A stretch of DNA of 37,983 nucleotides from an uncultured Ruminococcus sp. (GCA_902796915.1 CADBQS010000096.1:1-37983), one strand, 5' to 3'; positions 27,057 to 37,202 are shown, numbered from the stretch's first letter. Numbers and translations: made by a program. Notes: generated by a model from the sequence alone, not told the origin.

Positions 27057-27848
27057 TTGTCAAGATTGTGTCCACTATTTAGCGGTAGTAGTGGTAATAG
27101 TATCTATATAGAGCATAATAATGAGGCGATATTGATTGATGCAGGGCGAAATGCTAAGCAGATAGAAATGGCTTTATTTAGTAATAATATAGATGTAAGG
27201 AAAATAAAAAGTATATTTGTAACTCATGAACATAGTGACCATATTAGTGGTATAAGAGTTTTTGTTTCTAGGTATAATTTAAAGCTATATGCTGGTGAGA
27301 AAACTTTAAATGTAATGGGGAATATGGGTATATTAAATAATAAGTTTGAATATGATTCAATAAATATAGATGGAGTTTCAGTCGGAGAAATTCATGTAAA
27401 ACCTTTTAAAACATCACATGATTCCGTGGAAAGTTTTGGATATGTAGTAAATCTAGGAAATAAAAAAATTGCTGTATGTACGGATTTGGGATATATTTCA
27501 AATGAGGTTGAAAAAGCACTTTTAGGGTGTGAGGTTGTTTTGATTGAATCTAATCATGATGTAGGGATGTTAGAGAATGGTAGGTATCCTTATTTTTTAA
27601 AACGAAGAATTTTATCTTCTAAGGGGCATTTATCCAATGAGGCTTGTGCTAATATATTGCCTAAATTAGTAAATAATGGTGCAAAACGATTTATTTTATC
27701 TCATTTAAGCTCTGAAAATAATATTCCGGAATTAGCAATGCAATCTTCTATAAGTTCATTAAGAGAGCATAATATGCAATTAAATCATGATTTTACATTA
27801 GATGTAGCTCCTAAATTTAATAATAATGAGTGTAATGTGATTTTTTAA
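27057..27848 (+). CDS. Metallo-beta-lactamase-fold exonuclease-like protein (WalJ/YycJ)
   Basis: MBL-fold protein of the YycJ/WalJ group, nuclease-like and linked in Firmicutes to DNA repair or cell-wall/division coordination. It opens with CPLFSGSSGNS and has the metal motif HEHSDHISG at residues 57-65, later CTDLGY and the ESNHD block typical of this group, and a final His in LSHLSSEN. It is 263 residues long. The start is TTG 27057, placed by GGGGG (27044-27048); the ATG at 27042 overlaps that site. In many Firmicutes the gene lies in the walRK operon next to rlmH; here it keeps the rlmH neighbour but not walRK. Confidence 0.88.
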   Translation: MSRLCPLFSGSSGNSIYIEHNNEAILIDAGRNAKQIEMALFSNNIDVRKIKSIFVTHEHSDHISGIRVFVSRYNLKLYAGEKTLNVMGNMGILNNKFEYDSINIDGVSVGEIHVKPFKTSHDSVESFGYVVNLGNKKIAVCTDLGYISNEVEKALLGCEVVLIESNHDVGMLENGRYPYFLKRRILSSKGHLSNEACANILPKLVNNGAKRFILSHLSSENNIPELAMQSSISSLREHNMQLNHDFTLDVAPKFNNNECNVIF

Positions 27849-27849
27849 T

Positions 27850-28335
27850 ATGACAAAGATAAATATATTGTGTATAGGAAAATTGAAAGAATCTTATCTC
27901 AGAGAAGCCGTACAGGAATATACTAAAAGATTATCAGCATTTTGTAAGTTAAATATTATAGAACTTGATGAATATAAAATATTAGATAAGAATCCAGTAA
28001 AGGCTCAGATTGATAAATGTATAGAAGAGGAAGGAAAAAGTATATTATCTAAAATACCCAAAAACTCTTATGTGGTAGCATTATGTATAGAAGGTAAAAG
28101 ATTTTCTTCAAAAGAGTTATCAAGTTACATATCAGAATTACAAACAAATAAAACAAGTAGTATATGCATTATTATAGGTGGCTCTTGGGGACTATCTAAA
28201 GAAGTTAAAGGTTTTGCTGATTTGAAGCTTTCTTTATCTGATATGACGTTTACACATCAATTGACACGTGTTATGGTATGTGAACAAATATATAGAGCTT
28301 TTCAGATAATGAATTCAGGAAAGTATCATAAGTAA
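27850..28335 (+). CDS. rlmH: 23S rRNA pseudouridine-1915 N3-methyltransferase RlmH
   Basis: SPOUT methyltransferase that modifies Psi1915 in helix 69 of 23S rRNA. The C-terminal half has the family blocks IIGGSWGLSKEV, SDMTFTHQLTRVM, EQIYRAF and the terminal GKYHK. The length of 161 residues is standard. It starts 1 bp after the MBL stop, with only a weak GTGAT site, so translation is probably coupled. A hairpin follows. Confidence 0.96.
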   Translation: MTKINILCIGKLKESYLREAVQEYTKRLSAFCKLNIIELDEYKILDKNPVKAQIDKCIEEEGKSILSKIPKNSYVVALCIEGKRFSSKELSSYISELQTNKTSSICIIIGGSWGLSKEVKGFADLKLSLSDMTFTHQLTRVMVCEQIYRAFQIMNSGKYHK

Positions 28336-28369
28336 GATGAATTTATTGATTTTTAAATATTAAATTTAG

Positions 28370-28405
28370 ATGCCACGTATGTTTTTTAGTGGCATTTTAA
28401 TTTAT
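28370..28405 (+). terminator. Rho-independent terminator after rlmH
   Basis: ATGCCAC (28370-28376) pairs with GTGGCAT (28389-28395) around a 12-nt loop, followed by TTTAATTTAT. Confidence 0.7.
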
Positions 28406-28434
28406 AAAATTATAGTTATGTGGAGGAAATTTAA

Positions 28435-29370
28435 ATGGGGATTTTTGAGGCGGTTGTACAGGGAATAGTACAAGGATTAACGGAATTTTTACCAGTTTCC
28501 AGTAGTGGCCATTTGTTATTATCACAGCATATATTAGGTGTTAAAGAAAATAATTTATTTTTTGATGTTATGTTACACTTAGGTACGCTTATAGCAGTCC
28601 TAGCAGTTTATTATAAATTAGTTATAAAGCTCATAGTGGCTTTCTTTGAAATAATAAAAGATATATTTACAGGTAATTTCAGGTGGAATAATCTAAAAGA
28701 TGAAAAACGAATGGTAGTTATGCTTATAATAGGTTTGATGCCGCTATTTTTGTTGTTTTTACCTATACCTGGAACAGGAAGTAATATAAAAGATTTAGCA
28801 GAAAAATTATCCAATCAAAGTTCAATAATTTTAGTTGGAATATCATTGTTAATTACAAGCATTTTACTAAGTGTAGGTATATCTAAAACAAAAAATGGTG
28901 TTGGAAAATATTCTAAACATAGCTATAAAAAGCAAGGTAAGAAAAGCTTTAATGTTCTGGATTCTATTTGTGTAGGTTTTACGCAATGTATAGCTGCAAT
29001 CTTTCCGGGAATTTCAAGGTCTGGTTCAACGTTATCAGTTGGTCTTATGAGAGGAATTGATAGGCAAGCTGCACTTGATTATTCTTTTATATTGGGAATA
29101 CCGTCTATAATGGCAGCGGCATTGTTGGAGTTAAAAGAATTTTCGGAAAGCTCTGCGGGAACTAATATTGAAATAATGCCGATAATTATAGGTATTATAG
29201 TTTCTGCTGTTGTAGGATTTATGGCTATTGTTTTATTTAAATGGTTATTGGCAACGGATAAGATGAATATATTTGTAATTTATACTTTGGTAGTTGGAAC
29301 TTTATCTGTGATTATTGGAATAATTGAAATGATTAATGGAGTAAATGTGTTTACAGGAATTCCTCTTTAA
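28435..29370 (+). CDS. uppP: Undecaprenyl-diphosphate phosphatase (UppP/BacA)
   Basis: Integral membrane phosphatase that recycles the lipid carrier of cell-wall synthesis and gives bacitracin tolerance. The two active-site blocks are present: GLTEFLPVSSSGHLLL (about residue 16) and PGISRSGSTLSVGLMRG (about 190). Several hydrophobic segments cover the whole length. At 311 residues it is slightly longer than usual, with a Lys-rich loop near KYSKHSYKKQGKK. GGAGG lies 8 bp before ATG 28435. The division translocase gene follows closely. Confidence 0.94.
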   Translation: MGIFEAVVQGIVQGLTEFLPVSSSGHLLLSQHILGVKENNLFFDVMLHLGTLIAVLAVYYKLVIKLIVAFFEIIKDIFTGNFRWNNLKDEKRMVVMLIIGLMPLFLLFLPIPGTGSNIKDLAEKLSNQSSIILVGISLLITSILLSVGISKTKNGVGKYSKHSYKKQGKKSFNVLDSICVGFTQCIAAIFPGISRSGSTLSVGLMRGIDRQAALDYSFILGIPSIMAAALLELKEFSESSAGTNIEIMPIIIGIIVSAVVGFMAIVLFKWLLATDKMNIFVIYTLVVGTLSVIIGIIEMINGVNVFTGIPL

Positions 29371-29385
29371 TAAAGGAAAAATAAG

Positions 29386-31869
29386 GTGGTATATCGAGCT
29401 GTGGCAATTAAAAATCAAAAGAGTAGTAAAAGTAATACTGTAAAAAAATCAGGAACGCATACAAAGAATATGGAAAAAAATTTACCAAAGAAGCCAGAAA
29501 AAAATACATCATATGAAAAGCAAATAGAATCAATAATACTTTTTGGCTTAGCAATATTAATGCTTTGCATAACCCTTATATCTGGAGAAAATATTTGGCT
29601 TGCTTTACACAACTTTATGCTGGGTTTATTTGGCACTTGCTCGGTATTATGGCCTATTTTATTGGGCTATATTGCGGTATCTACTTCTTTAGGCAATACA
29701 ATGAAAAATATAAGCGTAAAGGTATGGATTTCATGTGGAGTAATAGTTCTATTTTGCTCTTTTATATATGTATTCTCATCTTCGAGTAAAGTGGATGAAA
29801 GCTTTACCTTTTTTGAGCAATTAAAATATATTTATCAAGAGGGAATAAATAATGAAGGGTCTGGACTTTTTGGAATACTTATTGGGGGACCATTAGTCTG
29901 GTTATGCGGATTAGTAGGAGCAAGGATTATAAATATAGTTTTATTGTTTATATTTATAATGCTATTAACGAGTACTAGTCTTATACAACTTTTTCATATG
30001 CTTACTAAACCTGTAAATGCGATAAAAGAGAATGTTGAAAAGAGGAACAGAGTTAAAGAGGAATTTAGAAAAGTAAAAGATTTTAATATAGACGTGCCTA
30101 TAAATAATAATAAAAATTTAGAGAATCAAAGTGACACAGAAAATGTACATTTTGATAGACTAAAAAAAGCCTTTGATTTAAAAAGTAACAAAGATAAAAA
30201 TATATTCAAAGAAGTTGATGATGCAAATGCTGAAGAATGGAATAACAACGCAGAAAGAAATGAAGATCAAAATATAGCAAAAGTTACGGCGGAATTTATT
30301 GAGAAATCTAATAAACAAAAAGATATCCAAGAATCGATTGAAAAAATTGATGAAGATAAACCTATAGACATACAAAATGGAAGCGATAAATATTATTTTC
30401 CACCAATTGAACTTTTAAAGAAATCTATACGTCAAAATGATACTGCGATATCGGAAGAGCTACAAAACAACGGACAAATGTTAGTTGATACTCTAAAAAG
30501 TTTTAATGTTCAAACTAAGATTATAAATATAAGTAGAGGTCCGGCTGTAACAAGATATGAACTACAGCCAGCTGTTGGAGTTAAGATAAGTAGGATTACC
30601 AATCTTGCAGATGATATAGCATTAAATTTAGCTGCATCTGGGGTGAGAATAGAAGCACCTATTCCAGGAAAGGCGGCTGTGGGGATTGAAATTCCAAACA
30701 AGATTGTTGACGTAGTAAAAATGCAGGAGCTTATAGCCTCATCTGCGTTTAATAATGCAAGTAGCAAATTGACAGTAGTTTTGGGTAAGGATATTTCTGG
30801 TAAGATTGCAACTACTGATTTATCTAAAATGCCTCATCTTCTCATAGCGGGTTCTACGGGTTCGGGAAAATCAGTATGTATAAATTCATTTATTATAAGT
30901 TTACTTTATAAATCAACACCAGATGAAGTAAGATTACTCATGATAGACCCAAAAGTAGTGGAATTAGGAATTTATAACGGTATACCTCACTTATTAGTTC
31001 CTGTTGTAACGGACCCAAGAAAAGCGGCTGGCTCATTAAATTGGGCTGTTAATGAGATGTTAAAAAGATACAAATTATTTGCTGAAAATAATGTTAGGGA
31101 TATAAGTGCTTTTAATGCGTTTGTTAGAAGTAATCCTCAGGCAGTAGATAAAGAAGGACAGACCTTAAAAGTTATGCCACAGGTTGTAATAGTAATAGAT
31201 GAATTGGCAGATTTGATGATGGTTGCTCCGAATGAAGTAGAAGATTCTATTTGTAGACTTGCACAGATGGCCCGTGCGGCGGGAATGCATCTTGTGATTG
31301 CAACACAAAGACCATCTGTTGATGTTATTACAGGAATAATAAAGGCAAATATTCCAAGTCGAATAGCTTTGGCAGTATCGTCGCAAGTAGATTCAAGGAC
31401 GATTTTAGATATGAGTGGAGCCGAAAAGCTGTTAGGAAGGGGAGATATGCTGTTTTCTCCAATAGGAGCATCTAAACCTATAAGGATACAGGGCTGTTAT
31501 GTTACGGATTCAGAAATAGAAAGCATAGTAAATTTTATTAAAAGTTCTCACGACGGGGAATACGATAAAGAAGTAATAGAAGAAATAGAGAAAAATGCAG
31601 TTTCTAAAAATGAAAACAATGATGATAATAAACCATCTAGCGATGAAGATCCAATTCTACAAAATGCTATAAAGTGCGTTGTTGAGGCAGGACAAGCTTC
31701 TACATCTCTTCTGCAAAGAAGGCTAAAAGTAGGATATGCACGAGCTGGAAGATTGATAGATGAAATGGAGCAAAAAGGCGTAATTGGAGCTTATGAGGGA
31801 AATAAACCACGTCAAGTATTAATAACATATCAACAATATCTTGAAATGAATATGAATAAAGCTGATTAA
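29386..31869 (+). CDS. ftsK: DNA translocase FtsK/SpoIIIE
   Basis: Septum-located motor that pumps chromosomal DNA during division or sporulation. A basic N-terminus is followed by about four membrane segments (about 50-210), an acidic linker (about 220-350), and a RecA-like motor with Walker A GSTGSGKS near residue 488 and Walker [12 protein letters not shown] near 600. The C-terminal winged-helix gamma domain ([21 protein letters not shown]) reads the orienting DNA motif. The length of 827 residues is normal. The start may be GTG 29386 (AAGGA 8 bp ahead) or GTG 29401 (after AAGGTGG). No separate spoIIIE is visible, so FtsK and SpoIIIE roles cannot be told apart. Confidence 0.94.
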   Translation: MVYRAVAIKNQKSSKSNTVKKSGTHTKNMEKNLPKKPEKNTSYEKQIESIILFGLAILMLCITLISGENIWLALHNFMLGLFGTCSVLWPILLGYIAVSTSLGNTMKNISVKVWISCGVIVLFCSFIYVFSSSSKVDESFTFFEQLKYIYQEGINNEGSGLFGILIGGPLVWLCGLVGARIINIVLLFIFIMLLTSTSLIQLFHMLTKPVNAIKENVEKRNRVKEEFRKVKDFNIDVPINNNKNLENQSDTENVHFDRLKKAFDLKSNKDKNIFKEVDDANAEEWNNNAERNEDQNIAKVTAEFIEKSNKQKDIQESIEKIDEDKPIDIQNGSDKYYFPPIELLKKSIRQNDTAISEELQNNGQMLVDTLKSFNVQTKIINISRGPAVTRYELQPAVGVKISRITNLADDIALNLAASGVRIEAPIPGKAAVGIEIPNKIVDVVKMQELIASSAFNNASSKLTVVLGKDISGKIATTDLSKMPHLLIAGSTGSGKSVCINSFIISLLYKSTPDEVRLLMIDPKVVELGIYNGIPHLLVPVVTDPRKAAGSLNWAVNEMLKRYKLFAENNVRDISAFNAFVRSNPQAVDKEGQTLKVMPQVVIVIDELADLMMVAPNEVEDSICRLAQMARAAGMHLVIATQRPSVDVITGIIKANIPSRIALAVSSQVDSRTILDMSGAEKLLGRGDMLFSPIGASKPIRIQGCYVTDSEIESIVNFIKSSHDGEYDKEVIEEIEKNAVSKNENNDDNKPSSDEDPILQNAIKCVVEAGQASTSLLQRRLKVGYARAGRLIDEMEQKGVIGAYEGNKPRQVLITYQQYLEMNMNKAD

Positions 31870-31902
31870 ATGAAAATAAATTTGGAGGAATAATTAGTAT
31901 AT

Positions 31903-33768
31903 ATGGGATTTTTACCTATAAGTAATGATGAAATAGTGAGATTAGGATGGGATGCACCTGATTTTATATTAGTAACAGGTGACGCGTATGTAGATCATCC
32001 TAGTTTTGGAATTTCAATTATATCAAGAGTTTTGGAAGCAAAGGGGTTTAAAGTAGCAATATTGTCTCAACCTGATTGGAAAAGTGATAGGGATTTTAAA
32101 AGATTTGGTAGACCGAAGCTAGGTTTTATGGTTACTTCGGGAAATATAGATTCTATGGTAGCACATTATACAGTAGCAAAGAGAAAAAGAAATAAGGATG
32201 CATATTCTCCAGGAGGATTAATGGGTAAGCGTCCAGATAGGGCTGTTATTGTTTACACAAAAATTATAAAAAAAATTTATCCAGATATTCCTATAATAAT
32301 AGGAGGGTTAGAAGCATCATTAAGACGTTTTGCGCATTATGATTATTGGGATGATAAAATAAGACCCTCTATTTTAATTGATTCTGGTGCAGATATACTT
32401 ACGTATGGTATGGGAGAAAATCAAACTATACAAATAGCTAATAGGTTAAAAAATGGAGAAAATATAGCAGATATAAATGATATACGAGGCACGTGCTATG
32501 CAATTAATGTTAAAGATTACATACCGATGCCAGTTGTTGAGTGTGCAAGCTTTGATGATATAAAGAAATCTAAAAAAGAGTATGCAATATCATGTAGAAA
32601 GCAATATGAGGAACAGGATGCAGTAAGAGGACGTGTAATAATACAAAAACATGGTGAAAAAATGCTTGTACAGAATCCACCAATGCCTCCGTTAACTCAG
32701 GAAGAGCTGGATTGGGTTTATTCATTGCCGTATGAAAAAAATTATCATCCTATCTATGAGAAGCAGGGAGGAGTACCTGGAATAGAGGAAGTAAAATTTT
32801 CTATTACTCATAATAGAGGATGTTTTGGAGCATGTAATTTTTGCTCAATAGCTTTTCATCAAGGTAGAGTAATTACATCAAGAAGTAAGGAGTCGGTTAT
32901 AGAAGAAGCTAAAAAAATAACTTCCATGAAAGACTTTAAGGGATATATAAACGACGTTGGGGGACCAACGGCTAATTTTAGAAATCCATCTTGTAAAAAG
33001 CAAGAATTTGCAGGAATGTGTAAAAACAAAAAGTGTTTAGCTCCAACGCCTTGTAAGATGTTAAACGTAGATCATAGTGAATACTTATCCATACTTAGAG
33101 AAATGAGAGCTTTAAAGAAAGTAAAAAAGGTTTTTATAAGATCGGGCATAAGGTTTGATTATTTAATAGAAGATAAAGATGACACGTTCTTTAAAGAATT
33201 AGTAGAGCACCACGTAAGTGGACAACTAAAAGTAGCCCCCGAGCATTGTTCGCATAATGTTCTTATGGCTATGGGAAAGCCAGATATAGAATGTTATAAG
33301 AAATTTTCCGATAAATTTTATAAAATAACCAAAAAATTAGGCAAAGAGCAGTATTTAGTACCTTATCTAATGTCCTCACATCCTGGCTCTACTTTAAATG
33401 ACGCAATTAATTTAGCTTTATTCTTAAAAAAAGAGAAAATACATCCTGAGCAAGTACAAGATTTTTATCCTACACCTGGTACGATATCAACATGTATGTT
33501 TTATACAGGTTTAGACCCATATACTATGAATGAAATTTATGTAGCTAAATCTAGTCATGAAAAAGCCCTTCAAAGGGCATTATTACAATATTATAATCCT
33601 AAAAATAAAGAATTAATATTAGAAGCATTGAAAAAGACAGGAAGAACAAATTTAATAGGTAATGGAAAAAATTGCCTTGTTCAAGGGATTAATTTACAAA
33701 GTAATAAAAGTGAAAAAATAAAGAAGAATAGGAGGTTTAAAAATAATCGTGGCAAGAAAAAAATTTAG
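31903..33768 (+). CDS. YgiQ family radical SAM protein
   Basis: Large radical SAM protein of 621 residues. An N-terminal B12-binding-like domain (about 1-200, with [20 protein letters not shown]) precedes the cluster motif CFGACNFC with cysteines at 307, 311 and 314. Further blocks are the Cys-rich [15 protein letters not shown] region (about 366-380) and VAPEHCS. The biochemical role of the family is unsettled. GGAGG (31884-31888) lies 14 bp before ATG 31903, longer than usual, and no better start is seen. Its end overlaps the next gene by 20 bp. Confidence 0.92.
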   Translation: MGFLPISNDEIVRLGWDAPDFILVTGDAYVDHPSFGISIISRVLEAKGFKVAILSQPDWKSDRDFKRFGRPKLGFMVTSGNIDSMVAHYTVAKRKRNKDAYSPGGLMGKRPDRAVIVYTKIIKKIYPDIPIIIGGLEASLRRFAHYDYWDDKIRPSILIDSGADILTYGMGENQTIQIANRLKNGENIADINDIRGTCYAINVKDYIPMPVVECASFDDIKKSKKEYAISCRKQYEEQDAVRGRVIIQKHGEKMLVQNPPMPPLTQEELDWVYSLPYEKNYHPIYEKQGGVPGIEEVKFSITHNRGCFGACNFCSIAFHQGRVITSRSKESVIEEAKKITSMKDFKGYINDVGGPTANFRNPSCKKQEFAGMCKNKKCLAPTPCKMLNVDHSEYLSILREMRALKKVKKVFIRSGIRFDYLIEDKDDTFFKELVEHHVSGQLKVAPEHCSHNVLMAMGKPDIECYKKFSDKFYKITKKLGKEQYLVPYLMSSHPGSTLNDAINLALFLKKEKIHPEQVQDFYPTPGTISTCMFYTGLDPYTMNEIYVAKSSHEKALQRALLQYYNPKNKELILEALKKTGRTNLIGNGKNCLVQGINLQSNKSEKIKKNRRFKNNRGKKKI

Positions 33769-34681
33769 TTATAAAAGCTTATTAACCGTATTCATTTTGT
33801 TATTATTAAGCGTTACATATTTAACATATTTTACAAGTGACTCATCCACAAATAAGTGGAGAGAAGTGTTTAATTATTTTGAATTATCTGATGTTAACAT
33901 AAATAAAAATGATTATAAATTGAGAGTACATTTTCTTAATGTAGGTAAAGCAGATTGTATCTATATCAGTTTTGGAGAAAATAATATATTGATTGACGCA
34001 GCTGACAAAGAAGAAAATGACAATGTAGTAGAATATTTAAAAAGACAAAATGTTGACAAACTTAATTTAGTAATTAATAGTCATGCACACAGAGATCATA
34101 TTGGACAAATGGAAAGTGTTGTAAATAATTTTAAAGTTGATGAGTTTATAATGCCGGATATACCAGAAGAAATCATACCAACATATGCAACGTATGTGTC
34201 GCTTTTAAAAGCTCTTGAAAGGAATAATGTAAATGTTGAACTTGCACAAGTAGGGCGGAAAATAAATATTGATGATATGGAGTTAGAAATATTAGCTCCA
34301 TGTAATGATTATGATAGTATAAATAACACGTCTGTTGTAGTTAAATTAACGTATGGTACGGATAGCTTCTTGTTTACCGGCGATGCAGAAAAGGAATCTG
34401 AAAACGATATGATAGATAGAGAAATGAATTTAAAGTCTGAAGTATTAAAAGTAGGCCATCACGGAAGTAATACATCAACTACACAAAAATTTTTAAATAA
34501 AGTAAAACCAAGATATGCTGTTATAAGTGTGGGACCTGATAGAAATAAATTACCTAAAGATAAAGTGATAAAAAGATTGCAATCTAATGGAATAAAGATA
34601 TATAGAACAGATGAAAATGGTACGATAGTATTTTTAAGTAATGGCAATGGCTTGGAAATAATCACAGAAAGAAGGAAATAG
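33749..34681 (+). CDS. ComEC-like metallo-beta-lactamase protein, membrane-anchored or secreted
   Basis: A stand-alone version of the MBL domain found at the C-terminus of ComEC/Rec2. One N-terminal hydrophobic segment (about 10-27) should export or anchor it outside the cell. The MBL motifs are complete: [20 protein letters not shown] (H112, H114, D116, H117), FTGDAE, and VGHHGS. Such proteins may act as nucleases or phosphohydrolases on extracellular DNA or nucleotides; that is family inference. The start is GTG 33749, after GGAGG at 33731-33735 and within the end of the previous gene. DUF3006 follows after 5 bp, a common pairing. Confidence 0.87.
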   Translation: MARKKFSYKSLLTVFILLLLSVTYLTYFTSDSSTNKWREVFNYFELSDVNINKNDYKLRVHFLNVGKADCIYISFGENNILIDAADKEENDNVVEYLKRQNVDKLNLVINSHAHRDHIGQMESVVNNFKVDEFIMPDIPEEIIPTYATYVSLLKALERNNVNVELAQVGRKINIDDMELEILAPCNDYDSINNTSVVVKLTYGTDSFLFTGDAEKESENDMIDREMNLKSEVLKVGHHGSNTSTTQKFLNKVKPRYAVISVGPDRNKLPKDKVIKRLQSNGIKIYRTDENGTIVFLSNGNGLEIITERRK

Positions 34682-34686
34682 TAAAT

Positions 34687-34911
34687 ATGAAAAAATTATC
34701 AATAGATAGAATAGAAGGTGAATTTGCAATATGTGAAGATGGTAATAAAAAATTATATGAAATAAGTGCAAAAAAGCTTCCTATAGGACTAAAGGAAGGG
34801 GATGTGATTATAGTTCAAGAAAACGGGAATATTATATTTGACGAAGAAGAAACTAGAATAAGACGACAAGAAGTAAAAAATCTTCTTAATAATATTTTAA
34901 ACAGAAGGTAG
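34687..34911 (+). CDS. DUF3006 domain-containing small protein
   Basis: A protein of 74 residues with the DUF3006 shape: opening IDRIEGEFAICEDG, a short beta-barrel-like middle containing LKEGDVIIV, and a charged C-terminal helix (ETRIRRQEVKNLLNNIL). No signal peptide. It starts 5 bp after the ComEC-like gene, the usual partner of this family in Firmicutes, so a joint function is likely but unknown. Confidence 0.85.
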   Translation: MKKLSIDRIEGEFAICEDGNKKLYEISAKKLPIGLKEGDVIIVQENGNIIFDEEETRIRRQEVKNLLNNILNRR

Positions 34912-34939
34912 CATCATAAATGATATGGAGGGAAATAAT

Positions 34940-35434
34940 ATGGAACAGTTTATACAATCCTTAATAAGCTCAACAGGTAGTATATTAAGTCCAGAATTAA
35001 TAATATTTTTAATATCAATGATGCCAGTACTGGAATTGAGAGGAGGAATGCTAGCTGCAAGTATATTAGGTATTGATTGGAAATTAGCAATGATAATATG
35101 CATAATAGGGAATATTTTGCCTATACCTTTTATACTTTTATTTTTTAAAAAAATATTCATAAAGTTAAAAGGTACTAGATTTTCAAACTATGTAAATAAA
35201 TTTGAGAGTAAGGTGATGAAGAAAAGCGAAAAGGTTTTTAAATATAGAAATTTTGGGCTATTTTTATTTGTAGCAATTCCAATACCTGGAACTGGAGCGT
35301 GGACAGGTTCAATCATAGCTTCTCTTTTCGGTATGGATATTAAGCACGTAGTAATATCACTTTCAGCAGGCGTATTGGCTGCGTCAGTAGTAATGGCAGT
35401 TTTGTCTTATGGCGTATTAGGAGCTTTTATATAA
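34940..35434 (+). CDS. Small multidrug export protein family membrane protein
   Basis: Membrane protein of 164 residues with the family blocks SMMPVLELRGGM (about residue 23), a PIPFILLFF helix, VAIPIPGTGAWTGS (about 111) and a C-terminal hydrophobic helix. The PIPGTG re-entrant-type motif also occurs in DedA-like proteins, to which this family is related. Despite the family name, transport activity is not established for it. The start is ATG 34940, with GGAGG at 34927-34931; the in-frame ATG at 34925 overlaps that site. It converges on the ECF gene with 4 bp between stops. Confidence 0.85.
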   Translation: MEQFIQSLISSTGSILSPELIIFLISMMPVLELRGGMLAASILGIDWKLAMIICIIGNILPIPFILLFFKKIFIKLKGTRFSNYVNKFESKVMKKSEKVFKYRNFGLFLFVAIPIPGTGAWTGSIIASLFGMDIKHVVISLSAGVLAASVVMAVLSYGVLGAFI

Positions 35435-35438
35435 AAAT

Positions 35439-35957
35439 TTATTTATACAATTTATTTCTAATAAATACAAATGGATTTAAGAGTAATATAGTAAATATAG
35501 CTGTTGAAATTGAATTTATTAAATCGAATGGTAAACTTAACGAAAAATAAGAAATTATTAAATTTAAATTTTTATTTGGATAATAAAAAAGTATTGAAAA
35601 TAAATTTAACGTTCCACCGTAAATAAATAGTGTAGAAAGAAATCCGAAAATTAGCAATTTAACTTTTTGATTTATAATTTTATATTTATCAAAAAACATA
35701 TTTGAAATTATACATATTAAAAAGCAAGCAATAAGTTGCCATATTGTCCAGGAACCTTGGCCGAGAAATATGTTTGATAATATTATGCTTATAAAGCTTA
35801 TTATAATACCGCTAACGGTATTTAGCATTATTGATGAAAGTATTATAATAGCGAGAAATGGTTTAAATTGTGGTATAGGAATTAATCTACTGATTATAGC
35901 TATGCAAGACAATATTGCAATAATAGTAATGGCTATATTTGAATTTTTTTTATACAC
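35439..35957 (-). CDS. ECF transporter S component-like membrane protein
   Basis: Membrane protein of 172 residues with about six hydrophobic segments. The sequence LGQGSWTIWQLIACFLICI (about residue 65) resembles the 'GxGPWTPWQM' region of ECF transporter substrate-binding subunits. It has the expected size for an S component, which would use a shared EcfAAT module encoded elsewhere. The vitamin or metal bound cannot be inferred. The start is GTG at 35957, with AAAGGGAG ahead of it on the minus strand. An extended -10 (TGATATAAT on the minus strand, near 36000) is a likely promoter. Confidence 0.78.
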   Translation of the reverse strand: MYKKNSNIAITIIAILSCIAIISRLIPIPQFKPFLAIIILSSIMLNTVSGIIISFISIILSNIFLGQGSWTIWQLIACFLICIISNMFFDKYKIINQKVKLLIFGFLSTLFIYGGTLNLFSILFYYPNKNLNLIISYFSLSLPFDLINSISTAIFTILLLNPFVFIRNKLYK

Positions 35958-36067
35958 TTTAGTTGGAACTCCCTTTAATATTTATTTTTTATAATTATAT
36001 CATATAAATATAAACTGTAGCATTATGTCAAAAAATGTAAAGTTCGGAAATCTTTTGTTATTTTATG

Positions 36068-36096
36068 TTGAATCAAATAAAAAATGATATTATCAT
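36068..36096 (+). promoter_or_regulatory. Probable promoter of the DUF6514-spo0A pair
   Basis: TTGAAT (36068-36073), a 17-bp spacer, TATCAT (36091-36096), matching 4 of 6 and 5 of 6. An overlapping extended -10 (TG then TATTAT, 36085-36093) is an alternative. A possible Spo0A box-like TGTCAAA lies at 36026-36032. Confidence 0.4.
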
Positions 36097-36131
36097 AATA
36101 AATGTAAAAAATAGTTATGGAGGATACATAA

Positions 36132-36437
36132 ATGAAGATTACTAATTTATATTCAAAAAATTTTTCTGAGATAAAGGATATACAAAATGAAAAATTATTA
36201 GAATATAATTTATTTGAAAGTAAAGTTGATGATAAGATTAATTATGGGATTCAAATAACATCATTCGATGGACGCAATAGGGAAGAATATATCTCGGAAG
36301 TTATTTGTGATAATAAAGAATTTGTACAGGATGTAGTTAAATATCTTTATGAAAATTCAGTAGATATAGACACATGTGAGTACGTATTAAATGATTTATT
36401 TATAAATTTAAATATCAAAAAACAGACAATAAAATGA
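36132..36437 (+). CDS. DUF6514-like protein encoded upstream of spo0A
   Basis: An acidic protein of 101 residues without signal or membrane segments. Its ...YGIQITSFDG...ISEVICDNKEFVQDVVKYLYENSVD shape, with a C-terminal helix VLNDLFINL, resembles DUF6514, a small family found in Oscillospirales, often near spo0A. GGAGG precedes ATG 36132. It ends 18 bp before spo0A and probably shares its transcript. No biochemical role is known to me; a regulatory link to Spo0A is only suggested by position. Confidence 0.65.
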   Translation: MKITNLYSKNFSEIKDIQNEKLLEYNLFESKVDDKINYGIQITSFDGRNREEYISEVICDNKEFVQDVVKYLYENSVDIDTCEYVLNDLFINLNIKKQTIK

Positions 36438-36455
36438 TATTATAGGATGATAAAT

Positions 36456-37202
36456 GTGAATAATGATGTTAAACAAGTAAGGCTATTAATAGTAGAAGAT
36501 AATGTAGACCAACGCGAAGCACTAAGTAAATTTTTTAATGGCCTTAGTCAGTTTGATTTGTGTGGAGTTGCTAGTAGTGGACAGGAGGGATTAACAAAAA
36601 TAATTGAATTAAATCCGGATGTGGTATTATGTGATTTTATAATTTCTGATTTTGATGGATTTGAAATAATAAAGTATGTAAAAAATATGGATGAATTAAA
36701 AAGACCTAAAATAATTATACTTTCAGCAATTGGAGATGCAAATATAGTAAGGAAAGCATATGAATATGGGGTTGACTATTATATAGTTAAGCCTGTAGTG
36801 TTAGATTTTTTGTCTAATAAAATTTTGGAAATAAATAGTGAAAGTAATTTTAGAAATAATATGACTCCGTATAAATCTGGTGATAGTTTAATTAAAAATA
36901 TTGTTAAGAATATAGGAATACCAATAAATATTTTTGCATTTAATTTTATAGTGCAAGCAATTAAAATTATGTGTAATAATTCATATTGCCTTAAGGAGAT
37001 ATATTACATTATAGCTGAGTCGGAACAAACTTCTCCGCAAAGTGTAGAAACATTAATAAGAACTGCTATAAAGAAAGCCCATGAACTTAATAATAAATAT
37101 TATAGGGAATTGTTTAGTGAGATTAATGAAGGTAAGTGCCCTACAACAACAATATTTTTGAAGGTATTAACTGAAGTTGCTAAAGAAAAAATTAATCCAT
37201 AG
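36456..37202 (+). CDS. spo0A: Sporulation transcription factor Spo0A, divergent
   Basis: Response regulator that controls entry into sporulation when phosphorylated. The receiver domain (about 6-125) has the acidic pair E14/D15, phospho-acceptor D60, switch S90 and K112. The C-terminal Spo0A effector domain (about 145-248) is recognisable by GIPINIFAFNFIVQAI, EIYYIIAE and the recognition helix region SPQSVETLIRTAI. Aligned by eye with Bacillus subtilis Spo0A (TASRVERAIRHAI), two arginines of the recognition helix are S196 and T199 here. The start is GTG 36456, after AGGATGAT; the ATG at 36447 overlaps that site. The usual spoIVB neighbour is absent. Confidence 0.88.
   Translation: MNNDVKQVRLLIVEDNVDQREALSKFFNGLSQFDLCGVASSGQEGLTKIIELNPDVVLCDFIISDFDGFEIIKYVKNMDELKRPKIIILSAIGDANIVRKAYEYGVDYYIVKPVVLDFLSNKILEINSESNFRNNMTPYKSGDSLIKNIVKNIGIPINIFAFNFIVQAIKIMCNNSYCLKEIYYIIAESEQTSPQSVETLIRTAIKKAHELNNKYYRELFSEINEGKCPTTTIFLKVLTEVAKEKINP

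Noticed and set aside
36045..36073. Possible SigH promoter before the spo0A unit (GGAAAT ... GTTGAAT)
   Set aside because: The -10-like part fits but the -35-like part has mismatches and the spacing (15) is too long.
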